Assembly: GCA_963780135.1 (NCBI GenBank)
Contig: CAWAAR010000003.1
Coordinates: 2,170,001 to 2,234,000, forward strand
Direction of reading: 5' to 3'
Source of the DNA: Clostridium_AM sp963780135
Lineage (GTDB): Bacteria > Bacillota > Clostridia > Clostridiales > Clostridiaceae
DNA: 64,000 nt
Shown here: piece after piece, positions 8,015-17,188 of the stretch
How the letters are laid out: every line of letters starts with the position of its first letter
Numbering within the stretch: position 1 is the stretch's first letter
The notes under the pieces: generated by a model
Told to the model about the DNA's origin: nothing
The model's input: only the letters and a program-made list of their open reading frames with translations
Database searches by the model: none
Translations under genes and position numbers: made by a program

Positions 8015-8674
8015 ATGAAAAACAAAAAAATAATCATTATGGGCTTGATCTGTACATTTTTTATGGGTGTGCTTGCCGGATGTGGATCCAATACAAATGC
8101 AAATCAGTCAGGAAAATCACAGAAGGTATCACAAAAAAAAGCGATAAATGATGATTCCGGTAAAAAATCAACTGAAACAGAGGGTAAAAGTGGGAAAGTG
8201 CTTGTTGTGTATTACTCGGCAACAGGTAGCACAGCAGCAGTTGCTAAAACAATTGCAGAGACTATGAAAGCAGATACTTTTGAATTGAAACCTGTAAAAC
8301 CATATAGTGATGATGATCTGAACTGGTCAAATAATAACAGTCGTGTAGCAAAGGAACATGATAATCCTAACAGCAGAAATGTTCAGCTTACCGCTACAAC
8401 AGTTGATAATTGGAAGTCATACGATACAGTGTTTATCGGCTATCCAATCTGGTGGGGAATTGCAGCTTGGCCTGTAGACGGATTTGTAAAAGCAAATGAT
8501 TTTACAGGAAAGACAGTCATTCCGTTTTGTACTTCCTCATCCTCAGGTATCGGAGATAGTGGCAATTTACTTGCCAAGATGGCGGGAAAAGGTAACTGGC
8601 TTGAAGGTGAAAGGTTCCGTTCTGGTGTTTCTACAGAAGATGTACAGACATGGGTAGAGAGTTTGAGAAAATAG
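8015..8674 (+). CDS. flavodoxin-domain lipoprotein
   Basis: A 219-residue protein. A signal peptide with lipobox VLAGC puts the acylated Cys near residue 23, followed by a Ser/Lys-rich linker to about 65 and a complete flavodoxin domain: FMN phosphate loop YYSATGSTAAVAK, FIGYPIWWGIAAWPV and the 90s loop PFCTSSSSGIG. It should sit on the outer face of the membrane and use FMN. An exported flavodoxin implies an extracytoplasmic electron donor, perhaps the DUF4405 protein upstream. AAGGAG precedes the ATG. Confidence 0.88.
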   Translation: MKNKKIIIMGLICTFFMGVLAGCGSNTNANQSGKSQKVSQKKAINDDSGKKSTETEGKSGKVLVVYYSATGSTAAVAKTIAETMKADTFELKPVKPYSDDDLNWSNNNSRVAKEHDNPNSRNVQLTATTVDNWKSYDTVFIGYPIWWGIAAWPVDGFVKANDFTGKTVIPFCTSSSSGIGDSGNLLAKMAGKGNWLEGERFRSGVSTEDVQTWVESLRK

Positions 8675-8677
8675 TTT

Positions 8678-9622
8678 ATGAAGAAAAAAAGGTATTATAT
8701 GATAGCAATTGTGTTTTGTTCAATTTTTACCATAACAGCTTGTCAGAATTCGACTGGCAAGAGAAATGCATCATTAGATACAATTACGAATCTGAATCAA
8801 AGGTCAGAGAAGAAAGAAATAAGTGAAAAGAATGATGCGGACAAGAGTGAAACGGATAAAACAGATGAATATGTTACATCAGGAACAAAGAAATATAGAG
8901 GATTTTCTGTAGACAATGTTTTACATACTAAATCAGGTGAAGCGATTCATTATAATGTTTATATTCCTAAAAGCTATGATGCAAAAGAAGCATATGCTTT
9001 GTATTTTACACTTCCAGGCTACCAGGGACTTTACTTTCAGGGTGTGGCAGAAAATATCAGAACAGAAGAGTTTGGATTTGAGGCACAAAAGTACAATGAT
9101 AAAATGATCGTTGTAGCCCCACAGTTGGAGGATTGGGGCGAAACATCAGCAAATCAGACAATTGAATTGGTGGAATATTTTTTGCAGAATTATAATATTG
9201 ATACGAAGAAGGTCTATGCTAGTGGATATTCAGGCGGTGGAGAAACCATGTCCCTAGTAATGGGGAAAAGGCCAGAACTTTTCACTGCTTATCTGCAATG
9301 CAGTTCCAAGTGGGATGGAGCATATGACACAGTAGTGAAAAGCAGAACACCAGTATATTTTGCCGTTGGTGAAAATGATGAATATTATGGTTCTCAGCCA
9401 TCAAAGGAAGCCTATAATACACTTTATAATCTTTATCGGAAGCAGGGCTTGTCCGATAAAGAGATTGGACAGCTGCTTGTTCTGGATGTAAAAAGTGCTG
9501 ATTATTTTATAAGTCATGGAATAACAAATGAACATGGCGGCGGTGGAGCATTGCTTGTCAAAGATGAAGATGTCATGGGATGGCTATTTAATAATAAAAA
9601 TCAAAGAAAAAAGGAGAGGTAA
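8678..9622 (+). CDS. exported alpha/beta-hydrolase lipoprotein (esterase-like)
   Basis: A 314-residue protein with signal peptide and lipobox TITAC (Cys near 22), a Lys/Glu-rich linker, then an esterase-type alpha/beta hydrolase domain. The nucleophile elbow is GYSGGGE (near residue 190) and a NEHGGGG segment near 285 probably carries the catalytic His. Its start lies three bases after the previous stop with only a weak ribosome site, so coupled translation is likely. Substrate unknown; related families cleave polyester or aryl esters. Confidence 0.8.
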   Translation: MKKKRYYMIAIVFCSIFTITACQNSTGKRNASLDTITNLNQRSEKKEISEKNDADKSETDKTDEYVTSGTKKYRGFSVDNVLHTKSGEAIHYNVYIPKSYDAKEAYALYFTLPGYQGLYFQGVAENIRTEEFGFEAQKYNDKMIVVAPQLEDWGETSANQTIELVEYFLQNYNIDTKKVYASGYSGGGETMSLVMGKRPELFTAYLQCSSKWDGAYDTVVKSRTPVYFAVGENDEYYGSQPSKEAYNTLYNLYRKQGLSDKEIGQLLVLDVKSADYFISHGITNEHGGGGALLVKDEDVMGWLFNNKNQRKKER

Positions 9623-9626
9623 GACA

Positions 9627-10178
9627 ATGAGAAAAGACTTTGGAGCAAAACCATATTTGTATCCTCAACCAGTACTGATTATCGGTACATATAGTGAGGA
9701 TGGAACCGCAAATGCGATGAATGCTGCATGGGGAGGTATCTGTGGAGCAAACAAGATTATAATTGATCTGTCATCTCATAAGACAACCGATAATATTATG
9801 AGAAACAAGGAGTTTACAGTCAGTGTTGCAGATGCAGCACATGTAGTGGAAGCGGATTATGTAGGGGTTGTTTCTGCCAATAATGTACCAGATAAGCTAG
9901 AAAAAGTAGGACTCCATACAATAAAGAGCAGTTTTGTTAATGCTCCTATTATTGAAGAGTTTCCGATTACATTGGAGTGTAAACTGTTAAGAACTACAGA
10001 AGATGGAATCGTTGGAGAAATCGTGAATGTTAGCATTGATGAAAGAGTTCTTAATGATAAAGAAACTGTAGATACTGATAAATTAGGTGCAATTTCTTTT
10101 GATGCGATGAATGCAGCTTATCTTAAGATTGGTGAAAAAGTGGGTAATGCTTTTTCTGATGGAAAGAAATTGAATTAA
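9627..10178 (+). CDS. flavin reductase family protein
   Basis: A 183-residue FMN-binding split-barrel protein of the flavin reductase-like family (residues near the start: PQPVLIIGTYSEDGTANAMN, then SSHKTTDNI and EFTVSVAD). Such proteins hold FMN and reduce flavin or transfer electrons. The ATG at 9627 is chosen because AAGGAGAGG lies just before it and the preceding reading-frame extension overlaps the hydrolase gene. It is the fifth gene of an apparent operon starting at 6712. Confidence 0.88.
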   Translation: MRKDFGAKPYLYPQPVLIIGTYSEDGTANAMNAAWGGICGANKIIIDLSSHKTTDNIMRNKEFTVSVADAAHVVEADYVGVVSANNVPDKLEKVGLHTIKSSFVNAPIIEEFPITLECKLLRTTEDGIVGEIVNVSIDERVLNDKETVDTDKLGAISFDAMNAAYLKIGEKVGNAFSDGKKLN

Positions 10179-10218
10179 TTAATAGTTAATGCCCGAATGG
10201 CGAAAGGAGAAACAAATC

Positions 10219-11064
10219 ATGGAATTTGTAAAATTAAACAATGGAGTAGAAATGCCAGTATTAGGATTTGGAGTTTTTCAGGTAGCTGACCCAGCAGTAT
10301 GTGAGCAGGCAGTATTAGATGCAATTGAAGTAGGATATCGTTCTATTGATACAGCACAGGCTTATGGAAATGAAGCAGCAGTGGGAAATGCAATAAAAAA
10401 ATGTGGTGTTCCAAGAGAGAAATTATTTATAACAACAAAAGTTTGGATTTCAAATGCTGGTTATGAAAAGGCAAAAGCTTCTATAGAGGAATCATTAAAG
10501 GCAATGCAGCTTGATTATATTGATTTAATGCTGATTCATCAGCCATTCAGCGATTACTATGGAACATACCGTGCTATGGAAGAACTTTATAAAGAAGGAA
10601 AATTAAAAGCAATTGGTGTAAGCAATTTCTATCCTGATAGATTCGTTGACCTTTCACAGTTTGCTGAGGTTCAGCCAGCTATTAATCAGGTTGAAACACA
10701 TGTATTTAATCAGCAAGTAGCAGCCAAAGAATATATGAAGAAGTATGGCACACAGATTGAAGCATGGGCACCATTTGCAGAAGGCAAGAATGATATGTTC
10801 AATAATCCGGTGTTAAAAGAGGTCGGAGCAAAATATGGAAAAAGCGTTGGTCAGACAGCACTTCGTTTCCTAATTCAGAGTGGCGTAGTTGTGATTCCTA
10901 AGTCAACACATAAGGAAAGGATGATTGAAAATATCAGTGTATTTGATTTTGAATTATCAGACGATGATATGAAGAAAATCGAAGCCCTAGATACTAAGGA
11001 AAGCTTATTCTTTTCACACCATGATCCAGCAACAGTTGAGTATATAACAGGGCTGGGAAAATAA
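10219..11064 (+). CDS. aldo/keto reductase (AKR5-like)
   Basis: A 281-residue NADPH-dependent aldehyde/ketone reductase of the 2,5-diketogluconate-reductase type, full length. The tetrad is visible: Asp44 (SIDTA), Tyr49 (AQAYGNE), Lys74 (TTKVWI) and His107 (LIHQPF); the cofactor region VVIPKSTHKERM is near 225. AAAGGAGA precedes this ATG, whereas an in-frame ATG at 10189 would overlap leader sequence. The gene at 22368 encodes a protein differing at about nine positions, a recent duplication. Likely role is detoxifying reactive carbonyls. Confidence 0.93.
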   Translation: MEFVKLNNGVEMPVLGFGVFQVADPAVCEQAVLDAIEVGYRSIDTAQAYGNEAAVGNAIKKCGVPREKLFITTKVWISNAGYEKAKASIEESLKAMQLDYIDLMLIHQPFSDYYGTYRAMEELYKEGKLKAIGVSNFYPDRFVDLSQFAEVQPAINQVETHVFNQQVAAKEYMKKYGTQIEAWAPFAEGKNDMFNNPVLKEVGAKYGKSVGQTALRFLIQSGVVVIPKSTHKERMIENISVFDFELSDDDMKKIEALDTKESLFFSHHDPATVEYITGLGK

Positions 11065-11066
11065 AA

Positions 11067-11271
11067 ATGAAAAAAATAAAATAATTGGATTAACTTTGAT
11101 AAGTATTATGACTATCTCAATGTTGGTGGGATGTGGAAAACCAAATGCAAATGTGCTTACAATTGCAAAGCAGGGTACTTTTACTGCTGGCGGAAAAGTA
11201 ACTAGTACAGAAGGAACTTATAATCCAAAAACTCTATTTGATACACATGGTCAAACTACTAAGGACATAAT
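11067..11271 (+). pseudogene. N-terminal remnant of a lipoprotein alpha/beta hydrolase
   Basis: ATG AAA AAA is followed by a frameshift in an A-rich run. The next frame gives a signal peptide with lipobox MLVGC, then VLTIAKQGTFTAGGKVTS and GTYNPKTLFD, which align with residues 20-80 of the intact hydrolase at 13413-14513 (VLSISEQGIFSAGGTTVTS, GTFNPENQWE). About two thirds of the gene is missing; it joins another lipoprotein start at 11272. Confidence 0.7.
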
Positions 11272-11553
11272 ATGTTCAAAAGAATATCAATTATTGTTTT
11301 AGATATATGCTTATTTCTGACAGCATGTACAGCCAAATAGAAACAATTTACCAAGTAGACGGTTGCTGAAGAAATGGAAAACGAAAACATTGTTATAGAA
11401 AGTGAGGTCACTATGCAAGAAGGTGAAATAGTATTAATCCCAGAAGAGTATTATTCAGAGGCAGATGAACAGGGAAGTGTTGTCAGGATAGAATACGAAA
11501 CTTACAATTACTCAGGTTCAAAGGAAGAAATTGCGAAACCTGTTTATGTATAA
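11272..11553 (+). pseudogene. N-terminal remnant of an esterase-type lipoprotein
   Basis: A start and lipoprotein signal (MFKRISIIVLDICLFLTAC) lead into a frame with two early stops (TAG codons near 11337 and 11358), then ESEVTMQEGEIVLIPEE and RIEYETYNYSGSKEEI before a stop at 11553. The last part resembles the first strand of family-D-type esterases, which would continue into a YLPYGYD segment. The catalytic domain is absent. Confidence 0.5.
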
Positions 11554-11596
11554 TCGATTAAACAAAAAAATAATTAATAAAAGGAGGAAACAATCT

Positions 11597-13330
11597 ATGA
11601 GAAATAACAAACAAATTATTTTGACCGCATTGGTTGGTGTAATGACATTTTCTTTTTTTACTGCTTTTGGCATAACAGAAAAGAACTCTTATGCAAAGGC
11701 TTCAACAACATCAGTAGAAAGCACAACAGAACAATCTGGGACAGTGGCTGCAGGGCCTAATATTGCTGTTGTTAAGACAGAGGCTGGAAAAGTTCAGGGA
11801 TACAGTCGGAATGGAATTTATACATACCATGGAATTCCATATGCTGAGGCAAAAGAAAGATTTGTTCCAGCAGAGAAAGTAGAACACTGGGATGGAGTCA
11901 AACTTGCTTTTGATTATGGCCCAATATCGCCACAGCAACAGAGAGCAGGTGGATCTGATAGCAGCTCGGAAAATCCGTCTAGACAGTTTGCAATGGACAA
12001 TAATAGTCAGAATCTGAACATCTGGACACCAGGTATTAATGATAATGCAAAGAGACCAGTAATGGTATGGCTGCATGGAGGCGGATTTTCAACTGGATCG
12101 TCTGCAGCAGAAGCTGCCTATGATGGTGCCAATCTTAGCAAAAAAGGAGATGCGGTAGTTGTTTCAGTAAATCATCGCCTTAATGTTCTTGGACATCTTG
12201 ACCTTTCTCAATACGGTGAAAAATATAAATACTCTGGAAATGTCGGAATTACAGATATTGCAGCTTCTCTTAAATGGATACATGATAATATTGCACAATT
12301 TGGTGGCGATCCTAATAATGTTACGGTATTTGGACAGTCAGGTGGAGGTGCCAAGGTACTTGCACTTATGACAACTCCATATGCAAAGGGGCTTTTCCAG
12401 AAGGGAATTGTCGAGAGTGGTGCGACAGAAACAATGGGAGTTAGCTTTACTTCACAGGAAGCTAGTAAAAGGGTGACACAACTTACACTTGAAAACCTTG
12501 GAATTACTGCGAGTCAGATAGAAAAATTGCAGACTATTCCATATGAACAACTATCACAAGCATCCGACAAAGCACTTAAGCAGACAGCAGAAGAACTTCA
12601 TATCCCGGCAGCGCTTGGGACAGGATATGGATTATCATGGGAACCGGTAGTAGATGGAGACTATATGCCTACAAGTCCGGTAACAGAAAAAGGATTTGCT
12701 GAAGCTGGTAAGGATATACCGCTCTTGATTGGATCAAATCTCACAGAGTGGACAACTATGTCACAACTCAGCAATATAGCAAAAGCACAGTCAGATAATA
12801 AAAATACATGGACCGAAGAAGAAATTGACAAGCATCTGAAGGAAACTTATGGAGACAAGGCGGATGAAATTGTAAATGAATTTCTTAAAGCATACCCTAA
12901 TAAAAAGAAGGTAGATGCATTATATATTGATTCAACTACAATCAGACTGCCGCTTTTAAAGATTATGTCCCACAAGGCAGATCAACAAGGAGCACCTGTT
13001 TATTCCTACATTTTCAGCTGGGAATCTCCGCTTATGAATGGTGTTTTCACATCATACCACACAGCCGAGATATCATTTATATTTAACAATATAGATAAAG
13101 CGGATACAACGATCGGTGGAGGTGAAGATGCCAAGATTTTGGAAGACCGCATGAGCCAGGCATGGATAAATTTTGCAAAGAATGGTAAACCAAGTGCCAA
13201 CAATTTACCTAACTGGAAAGCTTATGACCGTAAAGGTGGTGCGACAATGATTCTTGATAACAAGGTGAAGCTTGTGAATAATCATGATAAAGAACTTATG
13301 AAGCTTCTGGCACCAAATTATCAATATTAA
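11597..13330 (+). CDS. secreted type-B carboxylesterase
   Basis: A 577-residue para-nitrobenzyl-esterase-like protein. A signal peptide covers about residues 1-35 (hydrophobic core ILTALVGVMTFSFFTAFG) with no lipobox. The carboxylesterase domain shows the oxyanion motif WLHGGGFSTGSS, the nucleophile elbow FGQSGGGAK (usually FGESAGG) and a late SYHTAEISF that carries the catalytic His. It should hydrolyse ester bonds outside the cell. The ATG at 11597 follows AAGGAGGAAA; upstream in-frame codons have no ribosome site. Confidence 0.9.
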   Translation: MRNNKQIILTALVGVMTFSFFTAFGITEKNSYAKASTTSVESTTEQSGTVAAGPNIAVVKTEAGKVQGYSRNGIYTYHGIPYAEAKERFVPAEKVEHWDGVKLAFDYGPISPQQQRAGGSDSSSENPSRQFAMDNNSQNLNIWTPGINDNAKRPVMVWLHGGGFSTGSSAAEAAYDGANLSKKGDAVVVSVNHRLNVLGHLDLSQYGEKYKYSGNVGITDIAASLKWIHDNIAQFGGDPNNVTVFGQSGGGAKVLALMTTPYAKGLFQKGIVESGATETMGVSFTSQEASKRVTQLTLENLGITASQIEKLQTIPYEQLSQASDKALKQTAEELHIPAALGTGYGLSWEPVVDGDYMPTSPVTEKGFAEAGKDIPLLIGSNLTEWTTMSQLSNIAKAQSDNKNTWTEEEIDKHLKETYGDKADEIVNEFLKAYPNKKKVDALYIDSTTIRLPLLKIMSHKADQQGAPVYSYIFSWESPLMNGVFTSYHTAEISFIFNNIDKADTTIGGGEDAKILEDRMSQAWINFAKNGKPSANNLPNWKAYDRKGGATMILDNKVKLVNNHDKELMKLLAPNYQY

Positions 13331-13412
13331 CATCTTGTCAAAGACGTTTCTAAAACCTTGCTATCGTAAATAATATAACAGGGTTTTTGTAATAATGAAA
13401 AAGGAGAAATTA

Positions 13413-14513
13413 ATGAAAAAGAGAAAAATAACAGCAGTACTGTTAACAGGTGTAATAAGTTTAGTGTTATTAGCTGGATGTGGAAATGCAGCTAATAATA
13501 CAAAAACTAAAGATGATACTCATTCAAAAGTTTTGTCTATTTCAGAACAGGGAATCTTCTCAGCAGGAGGAACCACAGTGACTTCTAATGGTACATTTAA
13601 TCCAGAGAATCAGTGGGAGCAAAGTGGAGCTGGACAGACTTCTCATGTAGATCACGCGAATGTACTCTACCAAATTCCGGCAAATAATACAGAGCTTCCG
13701 ATGGTATTTCTGCATGGCTATGGACAGTCACGTATGGGCTGGATGACAACTCCAGATGGCAGAGAAGGCTGGTCTGATATGTTTTTGAGAAAAGGACATG
13801 GTGTATTCCTAATGGATGAACCGAGACGTGGAGAGGCTGGTATGACTTCAGTAAGTGGTAATATCAGTACGAAGACACTAGATCAACGCTGGTATACCCA
13901 GTTTAGAATCGGCCGCTGGGAGGGTGGAAAGTCTGTTCTCAATAAAGGATCTCAGTTTCCAAATGATGAAAAATCAGTAGATCAGTTTTTCAGACAGATG
14001 ACACCTGATACAGGTATGAAATCAGATATGGGAGCAGACTTTGATAATAAGACAGTGGCAAAGGCATTAGCTGCAACAATTGATGAGGTATATAAAAGAA
14101 CAGGAAAAAATTCTATTGTGGTAACACATTCTCAAGGCGGTGGTCCAGGATGGACAGCAGCAGGATACACAAATCACATTGCAGCAATCATTGCAATTGA
14201 GCCAGGTGGAGCACCAGCTGCTGACTCAGAGGATTATAAGGCAGTTACAGAGAAAAAAATACCAGTTACATTTTATTTTGGTGATTATATCGATAATGGG
14301 GATCCGTCCATTCAGGCAACAAAGATGTGGCAGGCAATGCGTCAGACTTGCTATAATTTTGCGGCTGCTTATACCGCTAAGGGTGGAAACTGTACGGTAG
14401 TAGATCTTCCTAAGATAGGTATTAAAGGAAATGATCATTTTATGTTCCAGGATTTAAATAATGGTGTGATAGCTGATCATATTGAAAAGTGGATTCAGGA
14501 GAATGTTAAATAA
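13413..14513 (+). CDS. alpha/beta-hydrolase lipoprotein
   Basis: A 366-residue lipoprotein: lipobox LLAGC with acylated Cys near residue 22, a short linker, then an alpha/beta hydrolase with oxyanion segment FLHGYGQSRMGW, nucleophile elbow THSQGGGPG and a late GNDHFMFQD holding the likely catalytic His. The start at 13413 is preceded by AAGGAG; an ATG at 13395 in the same frame lies before that site. The remnant at 11067 is a broken paralogue. Extracytoplasmic esterase activity is likely; substrate unknown. Confidence 0.82.
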   Translation: MKKRKITAVLLTGVISLVLLAGCGNAANNTKTKDDTHSKVLSISEQGIFSAGGTTVTSNGTFNPENQWEQSGAGQTSHVDHANVLYQIPANNTELPMVFLHGYGQSRMGWMTTPDGREGWSDMFLRKGHGVFLMDEPRRGEAGMTSVSGNISTKTLDQRWYTQFRIGRWEGGKSVLNKGSQFPNDEKSVDQFFRQMTPDTGMKSDMGADFDNKTVAKALAATIDEVYKRTGKNSIVVTHSQGGGPGWTAAGYTNHIAAIIAIEPGGAPAADSEDYKAVTEKKIPVTFYFGDYIDNGDPSIQATKMWQAMRQTCYNFAAAYTAKGGNCTVVDLPKIGIKGNDHFMFQDLNNGVIADHIEKWIQENVK

Positions 14514-14533
14514 ATATTGAAAATAAATGGGCT

Positions 14534-14566
14534 TTTGCAAAATAGTTGATTTAACTATTTTGCAAA
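14534..14566 (+). terminator. probable terminator hairpin
   Basis: A perfect 14-bp inverted repeat (14534-14547 and 14553-14566, arms TTTGCAAAATAGTT) with a 5-nt loop is followed by GGTTCCGTTTTTA. It probably ends the operon that began at 6712. Confidence 0.7.
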
Positions 14567-14635
14567 GGTTCCGTTTTTATACATTAAAATGAAAATGCAA
14601 ATTCTGAATAATCCGCAAAAATGGTATAATAAGTT

Positions 14636-14800
14636 ATGCAAAAAACAAAAGTTGGCAAAATAAAGAAATGGATTGTTACAATACTAGGGACAACAAAAAT
14701 TCATCGTTTAGCAGAGAATGCAGGAGCAGCAGAAATAACTTTAACATATGAGGAACTTAGGCGCTTTCAAAAAATAACAAGTCCAATTTACCGCTTATAA
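14636..14800 (+). pseudogene. aldo/keto reductase C-terminal remnant
   Basis: A 54-codon frame contains ILGTTKIHRLAENAGAAEIT and LTYEELRRFQ, matching the cofactor-binding end of the reductase at 26869-27834 (IPGTTKLHRLEENLGAFNI). The first 80 percent of the gene is absent. Confidence 0.6.
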
Positions 14801-14831
14801 CCACCATAAATTCAAGATTTTTTGAAAGCGC
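14761..14831. repeat. 14-bp inverted repeat with 43-bp spacer
   Basis: GCGCTTTCAAAAAA (14761-14774) is matched exactly by its complement at 14818-14831. The left arm lies in the reductase remnant. The following 190 bp up to 15022 hold an open stretch LESINQLGRIWLKEMEPKSY that I could not assign, and the ribosome site of the next gene. Confidence 0.6.
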
Positions 14832-15022
14832 ATTGACTTATTATTTATTTTAGCATTCCTTAGTAAATTAAAATTACTGTAGTTGGAGAGCATTAACCAG
14901 TTGGGTCGGATATGGCTAAAAGAGATGGAACCTAAATCATATCAAGGTAGTAGAATTGAAAGAATAAGTAAAGATTATTAATTTATAATAAATTATTTAA
15001 TAAAAGAAATGGAGAGATAATA

Positions 15023-15667
15023 ATGAAAGTATTATTAGTAAATGGAGGTCCGCATGAGAAAGGATGCACATATACTGCAATATCAGAAGTCGCAGAGACA
15101 TTACAAAAGGAAGGCATTGATACAGATATATTCTGGATTGGAAAAAAGCCTTTGTCTGGCTGTGTTGCCTGTGTTGCCTGTGGCGGTTGCAAAAAGATTG
15201 GAAAATGCGTTTTCAATGATACAGTAAATGAATTTATGAAGATTGCTGCGGACTACGATGGATTCATATTTGGTTCACCAATACATTTTGCTGCTATGGA
15301 TGGGTCAATGACAAGTTTTATGGACAGAGCCTTCTTTTCAAACATGGGAAGAGAAAAGAATGCTTTTATGCTGAAACCTGCGGCAGCTGTCGTATCTGCA
15401 AGAAGAGCGGGAACTACTGCAGCGTTAGACCAGATGAATAAATATTTTACACATGGTCAGATGCCTATCATTTCTTCAAGATATTGGAATATGGTGCATG
15501 GAAATTCGCCTGAGGAAGTACGACAGGATGATGAAGGAATGCAGATCATGCGTGTCCTTGGAAGAAACATGGCATGGTTTCTAAAATTGGTTGAAGCAGG
15601 AGAAAAACTGAGTGTGGAACGACCAAAGCAGGAAGACAGACGCATTAGTACAAATTTTATCCGATAA
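15023..15667 (+). CDS. flavodoxin-fold NAD(P)H:FMN oxidoreductase
   Basis: A 214-residue protein of the NAD(P)H-dependent FMN reductase family. The phosphate loop NGGPHEKGCTYTAI is at 7-20, a cysteine-rich insert CVACVACGGCKKIGKC at about 48-63, and the flavin loop FGSPIHFAAMDGSMTSFMDR at about 88-107. It is paralogous to the proteins at 25392 and at the left window edge. The first 120 bases, and the leader, are nearly identical to the 25392 copy while the rest is much more diverged. It precedes an SDR gene by 20 bp, suggesting co-transcription. Confidence 0.88.
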   Translation: MKVLLVNGGPHEKGCTYTAISEVAETLQKEGIDTDIFWIGKKPLSGCVACVACGGCKKIGKCVFNDTVNEFMKIAADYDGFIFGSPIHFAAMDGSMTSFMDRAFFSNMGREKNAFMLKPAAAVVSARRAGTTAALDQMNKYFTHGQMPIISSRYWNMVHGNSPEEVRQDDEGMQIMRVLGRNMAWFLKLVEAGEKLSVERPKQEDRRISTNFIR

Positions 15668-15687
15668 GTGATATGAGAGGTGAAATG

Positions 15688-16509
15688 ATGAGAACATGGT
15701 TTATTACCGGATGTTCATCCGGGATCGGAAGAGGAATTGCAAAAGCTGCATTGAATGCTGGAAATCAGGTAGTGGTCACGGCAAGGAATATAGAAAAATT
15801 GAAGGAACTGACGGAGTTTTATCCGGATAAGGCTTATGCAGTTACACTGGATGTCTCTAAATTAGAGGATATAGAACATGCAGTAAAAGCTGCCTGTGAT
15901 AAGTTTGGCACAATAGATGTTCTTGTGAATAATGCGGGCTATGGATATCGCAGCGCCATTGAGGAAAGCGAAATGGACGAAATTCAAAGGCTGTTTCAGG
16001 TTAATTGCTTTGGACCAATAGAACTTATTCAAAAAGTGTTACCTTTGATGAGAGAGAAGAAAAGCGGAACTATTATTAACATCACTTCCATCGGAGGTGT
16101 GAGAGGAGCCATTGGTAATGGCATGTATTCTGCAGCAAAAGGAGCGATGGAACTTGCATCTGATACACTTTATAAGGAATGCAAACCATTGGGAATACGT
16201 GTATTAACAGTTGAACCGGGTGGTTTTCGTACAGGATTTTATAGTTCTTTAAAAGGAACAAGTAAGAATATAAAAGATTATGCTGAGACAGCAGGTAAGT
16301 GGCATATAGAAAATATGGTCAATCATTATAACCAGCCGGGGGATCCTGACGATGCCGGAAAGATCATCGTTGATATGGTAGAAAAGGAAAAACTGCCAAA
16401 GAGACTTGCTTTAGGCAGTGATGCTGTGAAAATTATTCGTGATGAATATGAAGAGAGACTGATTGAACTGCAGGAATGGAGCAATATCAGCAGGCAGTCT
16501 GATTATTAA
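15688..16509 (+). CDS. short-chain dehydrogenase/reductase
   Basis: A 273-residue classical SDR. The NAD(P)-binding TGCSSGIG motif is at residues 7-14, VNNAGYG near 85, catalytic Ser in NITSIGG near 135, and YSAAK giving Tyr and Lys near 149-153. EPGGFRTGF follows the active site. It should oxidise or reduce a carbonyl/alcohol with NADP(H). ATGATG at 15685 follows GAGAGGTGA; I chose the second ATG because the family starts directly at the first strand, but 15685 or 15673 are possible. Confidence 0.9.
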   Translation: MRTWFITGCSSGIGRGIAKAALNAGNQVVVTARNIEKLKELTEFYPDKAYAVTLDVSKLEDIEHAVKAACDKFGTIDVLVNNAGYGYRSAIEESEMDEIQRLFQVNCFGPIELIQKVLPLMREKKSGTIINITSIGGVRGAIGNGMYSAAKGAMELASDTLYKECKPLGIRVLTVEPGGFRTGFYSSLKGTSKNIKDYAETAGKWHIENMVNHYNQPGDPDDAGKIIVDMVEKEKLPKRLALGSDAVKIIRDEYEERLIELQEWSNISRQSDY

Positions 16510-16638
16510 CAGACGATGCCGAAAAGCAGTGGTCAAAATGAGCTTGTTTGACTACCGTTAAAAAGTTCAATCGGACAGACAGCTCTTTATTTTACGATAA
16601 GGAGCGAAAATAATTTCACCACCTTTCAAGCAACAAAA

Positions 16639-16666
16639 AACAGACTACTTAATTAGCTAGTCTGTT
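16639..16666 (+). terminator. probable terminator
   Basis: AACAGACTA (16639-16647) pairs with TAGTCTGTT (16658-16666) after an A-tract and before a T-rich stretch, 130 bp behind the SDR gene. Confidence 0.6.
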
Positions 16667-16819
16667 CTTCGTTCATTTTTAATAATTCAGTTATAGGTTC
16701 ATTTACTATTTACTTTTTGTAAGAATATTGCTCATAATTTCTCAATATTGTGTCAAACATCTATCTCACTTTTCATTGGAATCTCAAACAACAGTCTCTT
16801 TTCATGATTAAAGTGCCTC

Positions 16820-16935
16820 ATGAAGTACTTCGATTAACGCCAATACAAATCAATGGATTATAACTTTCATTCCTAATACATAACGTTGACTATTATCTGC
16901 CGTGTATTTATAAATCCATTTTTCAGGATTATAGA
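16820..16935 (-). pseudogene. DUF1643-type protein remnant
   Basis: On the minus strand the frame WIYKYTADNSQRYVLGMK shifts by one and continues YNPLICIGVNRSTS then stops. This matches the start of DUF1643 proteins (RYVLG...NPLICIGVNPSTA). The rest of 16510-17188 (679 bp) shows the terminator at 16639, a minus-strand stretch PEKNPNARYRNDNISLEEII at about 17000-17080 that I cannot assign, and otherwise no gene. Confidence 0.5.
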
Positions 16936-17188
16936 AAGATGCTTTACTTTATCTCCGAAGAGAACCTCACAGGCACTTAAAATAATGTGGCTTTATTTAT
17001 TCTGACTGTTTGCTTCTATGATTTCTTCCAATGAAATGTTGTCGTTCCGATAACGTGCATTCGGATTTTTCTCAGGCATATTCAATTGAATTGCCTTTGG
17101 GGGACATAGTAAAAAGGAAAGTAACTGCCAAGATTAAGGTTATTAATATGTTTTTTATTTTCAGATTACCTTTACTTTCAAATTTTTA

